Source of the DNA: Listeria kieliensis
Lineage (GTDB): Bacteria > Bacillota > Bacilli > Lactobacillales > Listeriaceae
NCBI RefSeq assembly: GCF_003369925.1
Contig: NZ_LARY01000001.1
Span: 806,001-870,000 of the forward strand
DNA: 64,000 nt
Reading direction: 5' to 3'
Positions 48,493 through 58,298 of the stretch are shown one piece after another. The notes beneath the pieces were generated by a model. That model was not told the origin of the DNA, made no database searches, and worked only from the letters and a program-made list of their open reading frames with translations. The translations under genes were made by a program, and so were the position numbers. How positions within the stretch are numbered: the stretch's first letter is position 1; every line of letters begins with the position of its first letter.

Positions 48493-49353
48493 TCATTCCT
48501 CTCCGTTGCTCGTTAAAATTCGAAAAACATGATAAGTGCCGAGAACTTTTGTCTCTCCACCTAGTAAAGCAATTTCTGAAAGTGCATTTTGCACAAGTTC
48601 TGTTTTTTTAGAAGAATAAAGATCAATTAGAAAGAAATATTCGCCAAGAGATGTTTTTAGCGGACGAGATTCAATTTTGCTCAAATCAATATCTCGCCAA
48701 GCAAAAGCAGAAAGCACCTTATGTAAAGCCCCCGGAAGGTTGTTAGGTAAAATCACACTGATTGACGTTTTTTCTTCGTCAGCAGGAAGCGAAAGTTTTA
48801 GCTCCTTCCGACTCAATACCGCAAACCTCGTTTGATTGAGCTCAATATCTTGTGCGTTATTTTGTACAACATGAAGACCATATTCAGTAGCAGCCATTTC
48901 AGGCGAAATCGCTGCAGCAAGCTCATCTGGATGCTCCTTAATCCATTTTGCCGCATAAGCCGTGGAAGGTGTTGCAATTTGTTCTACCCCATACAAATGA
49001 TCTTGCAAAAACTTCGCACACTGGGCAAGCCCTTGTGGGTGACTAAGCACTTTTTGAGCGGATTTCCATACTGCTTCGTTTTTAGGATGAACCATCACAT
49101 GTTGGGCGATCGGAAGAACAATCTCCGCTTGAATAGGAACATCAGCAAAATGAAATAAGTAGTCGAGCGTGATATTGACACCGCCTTCAATTGTGTTTTC
49201 AATGGGAACAACAGCCGCATCTACTTCTCCTTTTTGAATTGCCATAATGGCGTCTGGAATAGCACCAAGAGGCACAAGGTTTTCATCTGGGAAGGCATAT
49301 TGAGCTGCACTATGAGTGAAAGAAGCCACCGGCCCCAAGTAAGCAATATCCAT
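48493..49353 (-). CDS. pheA: Prephenate dehydratase
   Basis: Converts prephenate to phenylpyruvate in phenylalanine synthesis. The 286 residues start YLGPVASFTHSAAQYAF, with the catalytic-domain motifs VVPIENTIEGGVN and NQTRFAVLS. A C-terminal ACT domain (SVILPNNLPGALHKVLSAFAWRDIDLSKIESRPLK) contains the ESRP motif for phenylalanine feedback. I take ATG 49353; the frame is open 17 codons further, through AAAGGAG. It follows obg, as in other Firmicutes, but a terminator-like hairpin lies between them. Confidence 0.95.
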   Translation of the reverse strand: MDIAYLGPVASFTHSAAQYAFPDENLVPLGAIPDAIMAIQKGEVDAAVVPIENTIEGGVNITLDYLFHFADVPIQAEIVLPIAQHVMVHPKNEAVWKSAQKVLSHPQGLAQCAKFLQDHLYGVEQIATPSTAYAAKWIKEHPDELAAAISPEMAATEYGLHVVQNNAQDIELNQTRFAVLSRKELKLSLPADEEKTSISVILPNNLPGALHKVLSAFAWRDIDLSKIESRPLKTSLGEYFFLIDLYSSKKTELVQNALSEIALLGGETKVLGTYHVFRILTSNGEE

Positions 49354-49381
49354 TTTTACAACAAGCTCCTTTAAAATGAAA

Positions 49382-49439
49382 AAGAGGTCAAGAAATTTCT
49401 CCAAAACACTTGAAAAAATTTCCAGTCCTCCCTCCTCTT
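49382..49439 (-). terminator. Terminator-like hairpin between obg and pheA
   Basis: AAGAGG (49382-49387) with CCTCTT (49434-49439), and GAAATTT (49392-49398) with AAATTTC (49416-49422), form a two-tier stem. TTTTTC follows on the minus strand, directly before the pheA ribosome binding site. Confidence 0.65.
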
Positions 49440-50727
49440 ATTCTTGAAATTCAAATTCAAAGTCTAATAGTCGAACAGTGTCACCGTCTTCGGCGCCGCG
49501 TTTTCTAAGTGCTTCATCCACACCCATTGCCCGCAGTTGACGAGCAAAGCGATTGATCGAAGCATCGCGTTCAAAATTCGTCATTGCAAATAAGCGCTCA
49601 ATTTTTTCTCCGCTAAGCACAAAGGCACCATCCGAATCACGTGTGATCTCAAATTCAGGTTCCTCAGCATGGAATTTATAAAGAACTGTATTTTGTTCTT
49701 CTTGTTCCAGCACTTCTTCAAGTGGGAATTCAGGAGTCTCTTCCAGTTCATCGGCAATTTTGATTAGCAGTGGTTTGAGACCACTTTGTGTTAAAGCAGA
49801 AATCGGATAAATCGGTATATCCACGCCCACTTTTTCTGAAAAGGCTTGGAGCGCTTCATCGGCTCCTGGCATATCCATTTTATTTGCTACGATGATTTGT
49901 GAGCGTTCCATCAAACGTAGATTATAAGCTTCAAGTTCTTTATTAATAGTTAAATAATCTTCGTAAGGATCTCTTCCTTCAGAACCCGACATATCAATCA
50001 CATGAACAATCACTCGTGTTCGTTCAATATGACGTAAGAATTGATGCCCAAGGCCAACGCCTTGACTTGCCCCTTCGATAAGTCCAGGTAAATCTGCCAT
50101 CACGAAGCTGCGACCATCTCCAACATCCACCATTCCAAGATTGGGAACAAGTGTTGTAAAGTGATAAGCAGCAATTTTAGGACGAGCAGCTGAAACAATC
50201 GATAATAATGTAGATTTTCCAACGCTCGGGAAACCTACGAGACCCACATCAGCCAATACTTTTAACTCTAGTTGAACGGTCCTTTCAACACCTGGCTCTC
50301 CATTTTCAGAAAGCTCAGGAGCAGGATTAGCAGGAGTCGCAAACCTTTTATTACCCCGTCCCCCTCGTCCGCCTTTTGCGATTATAGCACGCTGTCCGTC
50401 TGCCACGAGATCAGCAATAATTTCACCTGTTTCTAAGTCTTTTACAACAGTACCAGGTGGAACCATTACAACTAAATCATTCGCACCTCGTCCGTGCATA
50501 CTTTTACTCATACCATTTTCGCCGTGTGGAGCTTTGAATTTTCGCTTATAACGAAAATCAATAAGCGTACGTAAACCTTCATCAACTTGGAAAACAACAT
50601 CTGCCCCTTTTCCGCCATCTCCACCAGCTGGTCCGCCATTTGGAACAAACTTTTCTCGACGAAAAGCCACCATTCCGTCGCCGCCATTTCCAGCTTTTAC
50701 ATCTATTTTCACTCGATCTACAAACAT
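49438..50727 (-). CDS. obg: GTPase Obg
   Basis: An essential ribosome-associated GTPase of 429 residues. The glycine-rich OBG fold is at the N-terminus ([29 protein letters not shown]). The G domain shows [12 protein letters not shown] (G1), [16 protein letters not shown] (G3) and [10 protein letters not shown] (G4). The C-terminal OCT domain ends [17 protein letters not shown] take ATG 50727 ([13 protein letters not shown]) after CGGAG; the frame stays open 25 codons upstream, but that part is not Obg-like. Confidence 0.96.
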   Translation of the reverse strand: MFVDRVKIDVKAGNGGDGMVAFRREKFVPNGGPAGGDGGKGADVVFQVDEGLRTLIDFRYKRKFKAPHGENGMSKSMHGRGANDLVVMVPPGTVVKDLETGEIIADLVADGQRAIIAKGGRGGRGNKRFATPANPAPELSENGEPGVERTVQLELKVLADVGLVGFPSVGKSTLLSIVSAARPKIAAYHFTTLVPNLGMVDVGDGRSFVMADLPGLIEGASQGVGLGHQFLRHIERTRVIVHVIDMSGSEGRDPYEDYLTINKELEAYNLRLMERSQIIVANKMDMPGADEALQAFSEKVGVDIPIYPISALTQSGLKPLLIKIADELEETPEFPLEEVLEQEEQNTVLYKFHAEEPEFEITRDSDGAFVLSGEKIERLFAMTNFERDASINRFARQLRAMGVDEALRKRGAEDGDTVRLLDFEFEFQE

Positions 50728-50890
50728 GTTTAATCTCCGTTCTATCAAAGTCTTACCTTTCATTATAACAATAAACCCTGATTCCGCAAGCGATTTTCTC
50801 AAGAAATTTCAAGTCAGATTTTCATAATTTAATCGGGCCTTACGAGTTTTGATGCCCTTTTCATTTTAAAAAGCACTTCAGCCCAAACAA

Positions 50891-50933
50891 AAAAAGTGCT
50901 TTAGACGATAAAAAAAGTCTAAAACACCTTTTT
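50891..50933 (-). terminator. Terminator after glpK
   Basis: AAAAAGTGCTTTAGAC (50891-50906) and GTCTAAAACACCTTTTT (50917-50933) pair with two mismatches. A T-run lies on the minus strand. Confidence 0.85.
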
Positions 50934-50945
50934 TAATTTTAGTGT

Positions 50946-52454
<1,509 letters not shown>

Positions 52455-52484
52455 TTAAACAAATTCCTTTTTGTACCACTTATA

Positions 52485-53303
52485 CTAAACAAGTTGTTTT
52501 TTCTTATCAAGCATCATCGACAGAATCAAAACTAGAATGAAAAATACGAGTGCAAGCCAGAACCAAATCCCAATATCTTTGTTGACAATTGCATTATACG
52601 ATAACGCGCCAAGTGCACCACCTGCAAAAGGTCCAATTACTGGAACCCATGAATAGCTCCAATCTGATCCGCCTTTCCCAGCGATTGGCCAAATAAAGTG
52701 AGCAATCCGAGGGCCAAGGTCCCGTGCAGGGTTAATTGCATACCCCGTTGTTCCCCCAAGACTCATCCCGATAACAACAATTAGTATCCCTACTGCAATT
52801 GGATTCAAGCCATCCGAGAATTTATTTGCACCAAATGCCATAAGACCAAATACTAAAATAAAAGTTCCAAGCGCTTCTCCGAACACGTTTGATGTATAGT
52901 GACGAATAGCGGGTGCCGTCGAGAAAACACCAAGTTTTGCAGCCTTATCTTCCGTTGCTTTCCAGTGTGGATAATAATGAAGCCATACAAGCGTTGCTCC
53001 GATAAATGCGCCAATAAACTGAGCGATAATATAAGGCAATACATAATTCCATGGAAATGTTCCTGCTAGCGCCATCCCGAGCGTAACTGCTGGATTAAGG
53101 TGTGCCATACTCATGAAACCGGAAACATAAACTCCCATTGTAACAGCAAATCCCCAAGCAAAGGCCACTACAACCCAACCGGCATTTTCTGCTTTTGAAA
53201 ATTTCAAAGAAACTCCAGCCACAACACCGCCACCCAAAAGAACAAGGACAGCTGTGCCAATTACTTCACCCAAAAATTGAATTCCCAAACTTGTATCAAT
53301 CAT
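52485..53303 (-). CDS. glpF: Glycerol uptake facilitator (aquaglyceroporin)
   Basis: A MIP-family channel of 272 residues with six membrane helices and the two pore motifs HLNPAVTLG and INPARDLGPR. The D residue after the second NPAR motif is typical of glycerol facilitators, as opposed to water-specific aquaporins. AAAGGAG precedes the ATG. It is the first gene of glpFK. Its long leader contains a terminator that GlpP probably controls, and its promoter overlaps a cre site. Confidence 0.95.
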   Translation of the reverse strand: MIDTSLGIQFLGEVIGTAVLVLLGGGVVAGVSLKFSKAENAGWVVVAFAWGFAVTMGVYVSGFMSMAHLNPAVTLGMALAGTFPWNYVLPYIIAQFIGAFIGATLVWLHYYPHWKATEDKAAKLGVFSTAPAIRHYTSNVFGEALGTFILVFGLMAFGANKFSDGLNPIAVGILIVVIGMSLGGTTGYAINPARDLGPRIAHFIWPIAGKGGSDWSYSWVPVIGPFAGGALGALSYNAIVNKDIGIWFWLALVFFILVLILSMMLDKKKQLV

Positions 53304-53380
53304 GGATCAACAACTCCTTTTGATTTTTGTAAGAACGTTCCCTTCATTATTCCTCAAATCGGGAGACGTCAAACTTTTTT

Positions 53381-53445
53381 ATTCAAAAAAAGAATGACGA
53401 ACAAAACAAAGGCGCATAAACCTATGCTGCCGTTTTGATCGTCAT
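53381..53445 (-). promoter_or_regulatory. Leader terminator of glpFK, probable GlpP antitermination target
   Basis: ATGACGA-A-CAAAAC (53394-53407) pairs with GTTTTG-A-TCGTCAT (53432-53445) with one mismatch. The inner arm GGCGCATA pairs with TATGCTGCC with one bulged base. On the minus strand TTCTTTTTTT follows (53381-53393). It lies between the glpF promoter and glpF, 78 bases before the start codon, as in Bacillus glp leaders. Confidence 0.8.
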
Positions 53446-53478
53446 CTCTTCTCCTGACAAATTCATTAACTTGATTCC

Positions 53479-53507
53479 ATTAAACCATAATAAGTAAACG
53501 CTGTCAA
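53479..53507 (-). promoter_or_regulatory. glpFK promoter with overlapping cre site
   Basis: Minus strand: a perfect TTGACA (53507-53502), a 17-base spacer and TTTAAT (53484-53479). The stretch 53493-53506, read on the minus strand as TGACAGCGTTTACT, matches the CcpA cre consensus at 13 of 14 positions and covers most of the -35. The remaining part of 53508-53590 holds nothing I can assign. Confidence 0.75.
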
Positions 53508-53593
53508 TAAAATAGTATGCAATTTTTTCACAAACTTAATATAGAGAAACCATTAATTTCCAATGGGAAAGCTCTACTAAGTTGTTTTTTTCA

Positions 53594-53628
53594 CAAAAAA
53601 AGCTGAGACCCAAAAGGCCTCAGCTTTC
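53594..53628 (-). terminator. Terminator after rpmA
   Basis: AAGCTGAG (53600-53607) pairs with CTCAGCTT (53619-53626). A seven-T run follows on the minus strand. Confidence 0.85.
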
Positions 53629-53631
53629 ATT

Positions 53632-53922
53632 TTAAGCTTCTTGTGCATCAGGATAAACGCTAACTTTTTTCTTATCGCGTCCCATGCGTTCAAAACGCAC
53701 AACGCCGTCAATTTTAGCGAAAAGCGTATCATCGCCACCACGTCCAACGTTTGTTCCTGGATAAATCTTCGTACCGCGTTGACGATAAAGGATAGAACCT
53801 CCAGTTACGAACTGACCGTCAGCACGTTTTGCACCAAGACGTTTTGATTCTGAATCACGACCATTGGAAGTGGAACCACCGCCTTTTTTGTGGGCAAAAT
53901 GTTGAATATCAAATTTTAACAT
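53632..53922 (-). CDS. rpmA: 50S ribosomal protein L27
   Basis: L27 lies at the peptidyl-transferase centre. The 96-residue precursor starts [24 protein letters not shown]. The first nine residues (MLKFDIQHF) are the Firmicute extension that the protease Prp removes after the phenylalanine, exposing AHKKGG. The core [25 protein letters not shown] is standard. AGGAGGTG precedes ATG 53922. It is the third gene of rplU-prp-rpmA. Confidence 0.97.
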   Translation of the reverse strand: MLKFDIQHFAHKKGGGSTSNGRDSESKRLGAKRADGQFVTGGSILYRQRGTKIYPGTNVGRGGDDTLFAKIDGVVRFERMGRDKKKVSVYPDAQEA

Positions 53923-53934
53923 GACATACACCTC

Positions 53935-54252
53935 CTATTTGGAGTTAATTTTAATATGATCAGGATAGCTGTACGCTAGTGATCGGAGTTGATTCACCAT
54001 TCCTGTTAATAAAATTTGAACTGTCTCTTTTTTTATGAATTCAGCTGGAACGGAATAGTGAAGATAGCCTTCATCCTCCTCCACAACTGGCTCAAACCCT
54101 TCTGCTTCTGAAATCGCATTGACCATTCCATAAGCAATTGAAGAAGCTCCTGCACAGACAAGATCACTGCCTCTTTCGGCAAAATCAGCATGTCCGTCCA
54201 TTGTAAAAGAAGTAATCAATCCATTTTTTTTATCAACATTTACGTAAATCAT
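53935..54252 (-). CDS. prp: Ribosomal processing cysteine protease Prp
   Basis: A 105-residue cysteine protease that cleaves the N-terminal extension of L27. The catalytic pair is histidine in MDGHADFAERG (H22 region) and cysteine in SDLVCAGASSIAYGMVN (C34 region). Length and motifs are standard for the family (formerly YsxB, DUF464). It lies between rplU and rpmA, so protease and substrate are made from the same mRNA. GAAGGGA precedes the ATG. Confidence 0.95.
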   Translation of the reverse strand: MIYVNVDKKNGLITSFTMDGHADFAERGSDLVCAGASSIAYGMVNAISEAEGFEPVVEEDEGYLHYSVPAEFIKKETVQILLTGMVNQLRSLAYSYPDHIKINSK

Positions 54253-54269
54253 TTTTTCGTCCCTTCAAA

Positions 54270-54578
54270 TTAAGCATTGATTGCATCAACTGTTAATTTT
54301 GTATAAGGTTGACGATGACCTTGTTTTTTGTGGTAGTTCTTTTTCGGTTTATATTTGAAAACCGTAAGTTTCTTGGCACGACCTTGTTTTTCAACTTTTG
54401 CTGTCACTGTTGCTCCTTCAACAAAAGGAGTTCCAACTTTTGCAGCATCGCCACCAACAAAAAGAACTTTATCAAAAGTAACCACATCGCCAACTTCACC
54501 TGCTAATTTCTCAACATAGATCTCTTGACCAGCTTCTACTTTGATTTGTTTTCCACCTGTTTCAATAATTGCGTACAT
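54270..54578 (-). CDS. rplU: 50S ribosomal protein L21
   Basis: A 102-residue ribosomal protein ([69 protein letters not shown]) that binds 23S rRNA near L20. GAGGAGGTG precedes the ATG. It is the first gene of the operon, under a consensus promoter and a structured leader. Confidence 0.97.
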   Translation of the reverse strand: MYAIIETGGKQIKVEAGQEIYVEKLAGEVGDVVTFDKVLFVGGDAAKVGTPFVEGATVTAKVEKQGRAKKLTVFKYKPKKNYHKKQGHRQPYTKLTVDAINA

Positions 54579-54684
54579 ACTTGCACCTCCTCATATACTA
54601 AGACTCGCCGTCACAGGGGGTTCTAAAACGAACACTTGACCCAGATCTGAGCGGTTGTAGCGTGGTGCGCTACAAACATAACAT
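54579..54684 (-). ncRNA. L21 ribosomal protein leader
   Basis: A leader of about 100 bases before rplU. On the minus strand it begins with the hairpin GTAGCG-caccа-free CGCTAC arms (near 54656-54673) and contains the conserved stretch GAACCCCCTGTGACGGCGAGTC just ahead of the ribosome binding site. Position and composition match the L21 leader RNAs of Firmicutes. These are thought to bind L21 for feedback. Exact boundaries are approximate. Confidence 0.72.
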
Positions 54685-54688
54685 TAAA

Positions 54689-54717
54689 ATCATAGCATAT
54701 GCGCCGTGCACTGTCAA
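54689..54717 (-). promoter_or_regulatory. Consensus promoter of rplU-prp-rpmA
   Basis: Minus strand: TTGACA (54717-54712), a 17-base spacer and TATGAT (54694-54689). Confidence 0.85.
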
Positions 54718-54736
54718 TCACTCCTACGCACTTCTT

Positions 54737-56065
54737 TTAAGAAAAAGCACGTCGAATTTGATAAAACGGAACAAGCTCATCCGCAATCTCCCAGTCGATT
54801 TGGCAACTAAAAGTTGTTTCAAGTTCTAAAAATTGATCTAAAACAGCTTCTGTTACGACAATGACAGCTTGTTCCACATCATTTAAAGCATTTAACTCAC
54901 GCTCCAATTCATACGCAATGGAAACAGCAGTTTTGACATGACCAGTTCCAAAACAAGAAGGACAAGTTTCTGTAACTAGTTCCTCAAAGGAAACCTCTTT
55001 TTTCTTACGGGTGAGCTGCATTAAACCGGACTTTGAAAACCCTGCAATTTGCGTCGTCATAAGCTCCTCTTGGACAAGCTTTTCCATTTCTGCCTCTAGC
55101 TTTAAATGTTGCGCCTCTGTCATTCCACCGATAAAATCGATTACGATAAACCCACTTGCTTGACGAAGACGCATCTGTCTTAAAATCTCAGGCAAAACGG
55201 ACTGATTAACACGAAAAATGGTCTCTGGTTTATCAGAAGCGCTCGAAAAGTGCCCCGAGTTCACATCGATCACCCACATTGCTTCCGTTTTTTCAATGAC
55301 AAGCGATGCTCCGCTTTCGACATGCACCAGTTCTTGCAAACATTTATCAAGCTCAGGTTCGACTCCGTAATCAGCAAATAGCGTTCGCGTATTTGACCAA
55401 CTTGTAGCAAGCTCAAAAGCGCCGTCTGAAATCACTTCACTAACGCCATAGTGTTCTTTAAAACGCTTTACTTGCTGGACGAATGCGTCGCTTTGATCGA
55501 CTAAAAGCCCAGGTTTTTTTCTTTTATTACTCAAGAAACGCAAATTTGTGAGAAACTGCCTCTTCTCCTCTAGTTCGGCAAGGATCGACTCCGTCGAACT
55601 CGTTTCTGCCCGCGAGCGAAGAATAACCGCTTCCGCTTCTTTCAAATGAGGCTTTACCGTTTTGATAAGATTTTGCCTGCGATCATCTGAAATCCGTTTA
55701 GAAACAGAGACGTAAGACTTTCCATAAATATAAACCAGTGTTTCACCAGAGACTTCGATCATTCCGGTTACAAGTGGCAGTTTTGTTTTTGTCCCAGCTC
55801 GAGTCACTTCGACCAAAAGCCTTGCCCCTTGATGCTTCTCTGCTATCTCCGGGATATCATCCAAATGTAGAAAAGCCTTCTCGGTTCCAAGCGAAACAAA
55901 GCAAGCTCGGATTTTTCGATCAATTTTTTCAATTTGTGCTAAATAAATTTGCCCAGGCTGTACTGCTTTTGTAGGTCGAAAAACCCTTACATCAAGTACC
56001 TTTTTTCCATCTAAAACAGCCACGCGCTTTTCTGTTGTTTGCACATTGACAAGTATTTGCCGCAT
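54737..56065 (-). CDS. rng: Ribonuclease E/G family protein
   Basis: A 442-residue RNase G-type endoribonuclease. It has an N-terminal S1-like region (VRVFRPTKAVQPGQIYLAQIEKIDRKIRACFVSLG), the 5'-sensor and RNase H-like core, and the catalytic region VIEKTEAMWVIDVNSGHFSS and SGFIVIDFIGGMTEAQHLKLEAEM with the metal-binding aspartates. The zinc-link CPSCFGTGHV (CxxC) is near the end. It may mature rRNA or tRNA ends, working alongside RNase Y and J enzymes. It is separated from minD by a terminator, so it has its own promoter. Confidence 0.92.
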   Translation of the reverse strand: MRQILVNVQTTEKRVAVLDGKKVLDVRVFRPTKAVQPGQIYLAQIEKIDRKIRACFVSLGTEKAFLHLDDIPEIAEKHQGARLLVEVTRAGTKTKLPLVTGMIEVSGETLVYIYGKSYVSVSKRISDDRRQNLIKTVKPHLKEAEAVILRSRAETSSTESILAELEEKRQFLTNLRFLSNKRKKPGLLVDQSDAFVQQVKRFKEHYGVSEVISDGAFELATSWSNTRTLFADYGVEPELDKCLQELVHVESGASLVIEKTEAMWVIDVNSGHFSSASDKPETIFRVNQSVLPEILRQMRLRQASGFIVIDFIGGMTEAQHLKLEAEMEKLVQEELMTTQIAGFSKSGLMQLTRKKKEVSFEELVTETCPSCFGTGHVKTAVSIAYELERELNALNDVEQAVIVVTEAVLDQFLELETTFSCQIDWEIADELVPFYQIRRAFS

Positions 56066-56092
56066 AACTAAGAAATCTCCTTCATAAAAAGA

Positions 56093-56112
56093 CCTTCACC
56101 GATAAGTGAAGG
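56093..56112 (-). terminator. Terminator after minD
   Basis: CCTTCAC (56093-56099) and GTGAAGG (56106-56112) form the stem. TCTTTTTA follows on the minus strand. Confidence 0.85.
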
Positions 56113-56119
56113 CTTTTTG

Positions 56120-56920
56120 CTAGTTTCTACTAAATAATTGCTTAAGGCGTTGGAAAAATCCCTTTCTTGGCTGCTCAATCGACATAAGCGGAATAGACTC
56201 GCCAAGTAGCCTTCTAGCTATATTCCGATAACCTTGGGAAGCCCGACTATTCGGGAGCATCACAACAGGATTACCATTATTTGACGAGCGAATAACTTCA
56301 TCGTCGTCGATAATAATACCAAGAAGTTCAATAGAAAGGTGAGATGTGATTTCATCAATATCCATCACGTCTCCATTTTGCATCATCTGCGTACGAATTC
56401 GGTTAATAACAAGTTTTGGCGGCTCAATCTCTTCCTGTTCTAAAAGGCCAATAATCCGGTCAGCATCTCGAACAGCAGAGATTTCAGGTGTAGTAACCAC
56501 TATAGCACGATCCGCACCAGCAACGGCATTTTTATAGCCTGTTTCAATACCAGCCGGCGAATCAATTAAAATGAAATCGTAATCCGGTCTAAGCTCGCTG
56601 ATTAATTCTTTCATTTGTTCAGCAGTAACAGCAGATTTATCCGTGGTTTGTGCAGCGGGAAGCAAAAACAACAAATCATCAAAACGTTTATCTTTGATTA
56701 AAGCTTGATGGATTTTACATCTTCCCTCAACGACATCTACTAAATCATAAATAATTCGATTTTCAAGCCCAAGAACAACATCAAGATTACGGAGGCCGAT
56801 ATCCATATCTACTAAGCAAACTTTTTTGCCTTGGAGTGCAAGAGCAGTTCCAAGATTAGCAGTCGAAGTAGTTTTTCCAACTCCGCCTTTTCCAGAAGTG
56901 ATAACGATTGCTTCACCCAT
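56120..56920 (-). CDS. minD: Septum site-determining ATPase MinD
   Basis: A membrane-associated ATPase of 266 residues that recruits MinC to block division at the poles. The deviant Walker A is TSGKGGVGKTTS, followed by VDMDIGLRNLDVVLGLENR and ILIDSPAGIETGY. The C-terminal amphipathic helix GFFQRLKQLFSRN is the membrane-targeting sequence. It follows minC by three bases. No minE gene is present, as in Bacillus, where DivIVA/MinJ position the system. Confidence 0.96.
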   Translation of the reverse strand: MGEAIVITSGKGGVGKTTSTANLGTALALQGKKVCLVDMDIGLRNLDVVLGLENRIIYDLVDVVEGRCKIHQALIKDKRFDDLLFLLPAAQTTDKSAVTAEQMKELISELRPDYDFILIDSPAGIETGYKNAVAGADRAIVVTTPEISAVRDADRIIGLLEQEEIEPPKLVINRIRTQMMQNGDVMDIDEITSHLSIELLGIIIDDDEVIRSSNNGNPVVMLPNSRASQGYRNIARRLLGESIPLMSIEQPRKGFFQRLKQLFSRN

Positions 56921-56923
56921 CTT

Positions 56924-57601
56924 TTATCGTCCTCCCTCAAAATTTGTAATGTCAGGTCTGATTTTCCTGATTGTATGTACATCATCAACAACTAGCTTGT
57001 TTTCGTCATTTATATAGGCGGAAAACAACTTAGTATCTTCAATGTTTTTATAGTCCTCACTATCAAAGCCGAATGATTGGTCTGCAATTCGAATCTGTGA
57101 CGGATAAAGGAATTTACCAGCAACAACAGCTTTCTCATCACCTTCGAAACCGGCATGAACAATTCCTTTGATTGATCCTAACACAAAAATATTACCACTT
57201 GAGCGGATTTGCCCACCCGGGTTAATATCTCCGATTAATAACAAATCTCCAGAAACTTGAATAACCTGTCCAGAACGTACAATTGTTGCAAGCGAAAATA
57301 TTTGATCTTGCTCTTTCCATTTTTTTGCTTCTTCTTTTGTCATAACGTCACTATAGAAAGCATTAATTTCCATTTGGCTCTGTTCTTTAATAATTTTTTC
57401 AATTCTGCTCTCTTCTTCTTCTGAAAACAACCGATTCCCAATTTGGACTTGAACCGGAAGTTTTTCACCCGAATAAGGTGCAGCCTTTTGCTCTTTCAAA
57501 AGTGCAATGAGCTCGGTTTCAAGTTCTTCGATGCTTGCTGTATCTTTTAGCACAATTTGAATACCATTCTTCGTTCCTTTAATTTGCACATTTTTCTTCA
57601 T
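56924..57601 (-). CDS. minC: Septum site-determining protein MinC
   Basis: FtsZ-polymerisation inhibitor of 225 residues. The N-terminal domain (VQIKGTKNGIQIVLKDTASIEELETELIALL) binds FtsZ. The C-terminal beta-helix (IVRSGQVIQVSGDLLLIGDINPGGQIRSSGNIFVLGSIKGIVHAG) dimerises and binds MinD. Length is normal. It is the first gene of minCD, after a large terminator that closes mreBCD. Confidence 0.95.
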   Translation of the reverse strand: MKKNVQIKGTKNGIQIVLKDTASIEELETELIALLKEQKAAPYSGEKLPVQVQIGNRLFSEEEESRIEKIIKEQSQMEINAFYSDVMTKEEAKKWKEQDQIFSLATIVRSGQVIQVSGDLLLIGDINPGGQIRSSGNIFVLGSIKGIVHAGFEGDEKAVVAGKFLYPSQIRIADQSFGFDSEDYKNIEDTKLFSAYINDENKLVVDDVHTIRKIRPDITNFEGGR

Positions 57602-57692
57602 CCAGTTTTCACCTCATCACCGCGCCAAGAGTAAATTGTTCCATATAGCAGCGCCATTTTTAATTATACCAGAAAAAAATCGCTTTATATAG

Positions 57693-57770
57693 AAAAAACA
57701 GCCCAATCGCTTTAAACGGCCAACGATTACGAGCCGTCTCTCAAAATCCAAGCGATTCAAGCTGTTTTTT
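57693..57770 (-). terminator. Three-tier terminator after mreD
   Basis: Nested stems AAACAGC/GCTGTTT, AATCGCTT (57705-57712)/AAGCGATT (57750-57757) and ACGGC/GCCGT form one long hairpin. The right arm overlaps the mreD stop. TTTTTTC follows on the minus strand. Confidence 0.85.
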
Positions 57771-58296
57771 ACAAATGATTTTCCGACTTTTTCAATTTTA
57801 CAAGGAAATGTCGAAACGGGAAAAAGACAACTAAGTAAAAAGCAAAATTCAAAAGAATCGTCGTCCAAAGTCGTTTATCAATAAAAGTTGCAATATCCAT
57901 TGAAGTAGAGTCAATAAGTGAGTAAAATGCGTAAACAAGTGACTCTGTCAAAATAACATTAAAAACCGTTATCAAACCAACCAAAACAATGCCATTTTGT
58001 AATACCTTGAGAAGCTTGTCTGTAATATAGACAATACAAGGAAATAGAGCAAAATAAATCCCCATAATCCCTGTATAGTAAATATCAAAAGTTAATCCAA
58101 TAATAAAAGCATATACAAGTGTTGGATTCCTGCGATAAAAAGCAGTCATTAAAATAAGTAGAACTAGTAAAAAGTGTGGAACGAATATTCTACTTTCACC
58201 AAAAAGTGGCTTTGCAAATATAAGACTGATAACACCCTCTAGGATGAAAGTTATAACCATGATTAGAGGAAGCCAAATGGTTTTCTTTAAATTCAT
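57769..58296 (-). CDS. mreD: Rod shape-determining protein MreD
   Basis: A membrane protein of 175 residues with five hydrophobic helices (WLPLIMVITFILEGVISLIF, FVPHFLLVLLILMTAFY, LVYAFIIGLTFDIYYTGIMGIYFALFPCIVYI). It is part of the elongasome with MreB, MreC, RodA and class B PBPs. Sequence conservation in MreD is low, and the call is supported by position after mreC (two-base gap). Confidence 0.93.
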   Translation of the reverse strand: MNLKKTIWLPLIMVITFILEGVISLIFAKPLFGESRIFVPHFLLVLLILMTAFYRRNPTLVYAFIIGLTFDIYYTGIMGIYFALFPCIVYITDKLLKVLQNGIVLVGLITVFNVILTESLVYAFYSLIDSTSMDIATFIDKRLWTTILLNFAFYLVVFFPFRHFLVKLKKSENHL

Positions 58297-58298
58297 GA

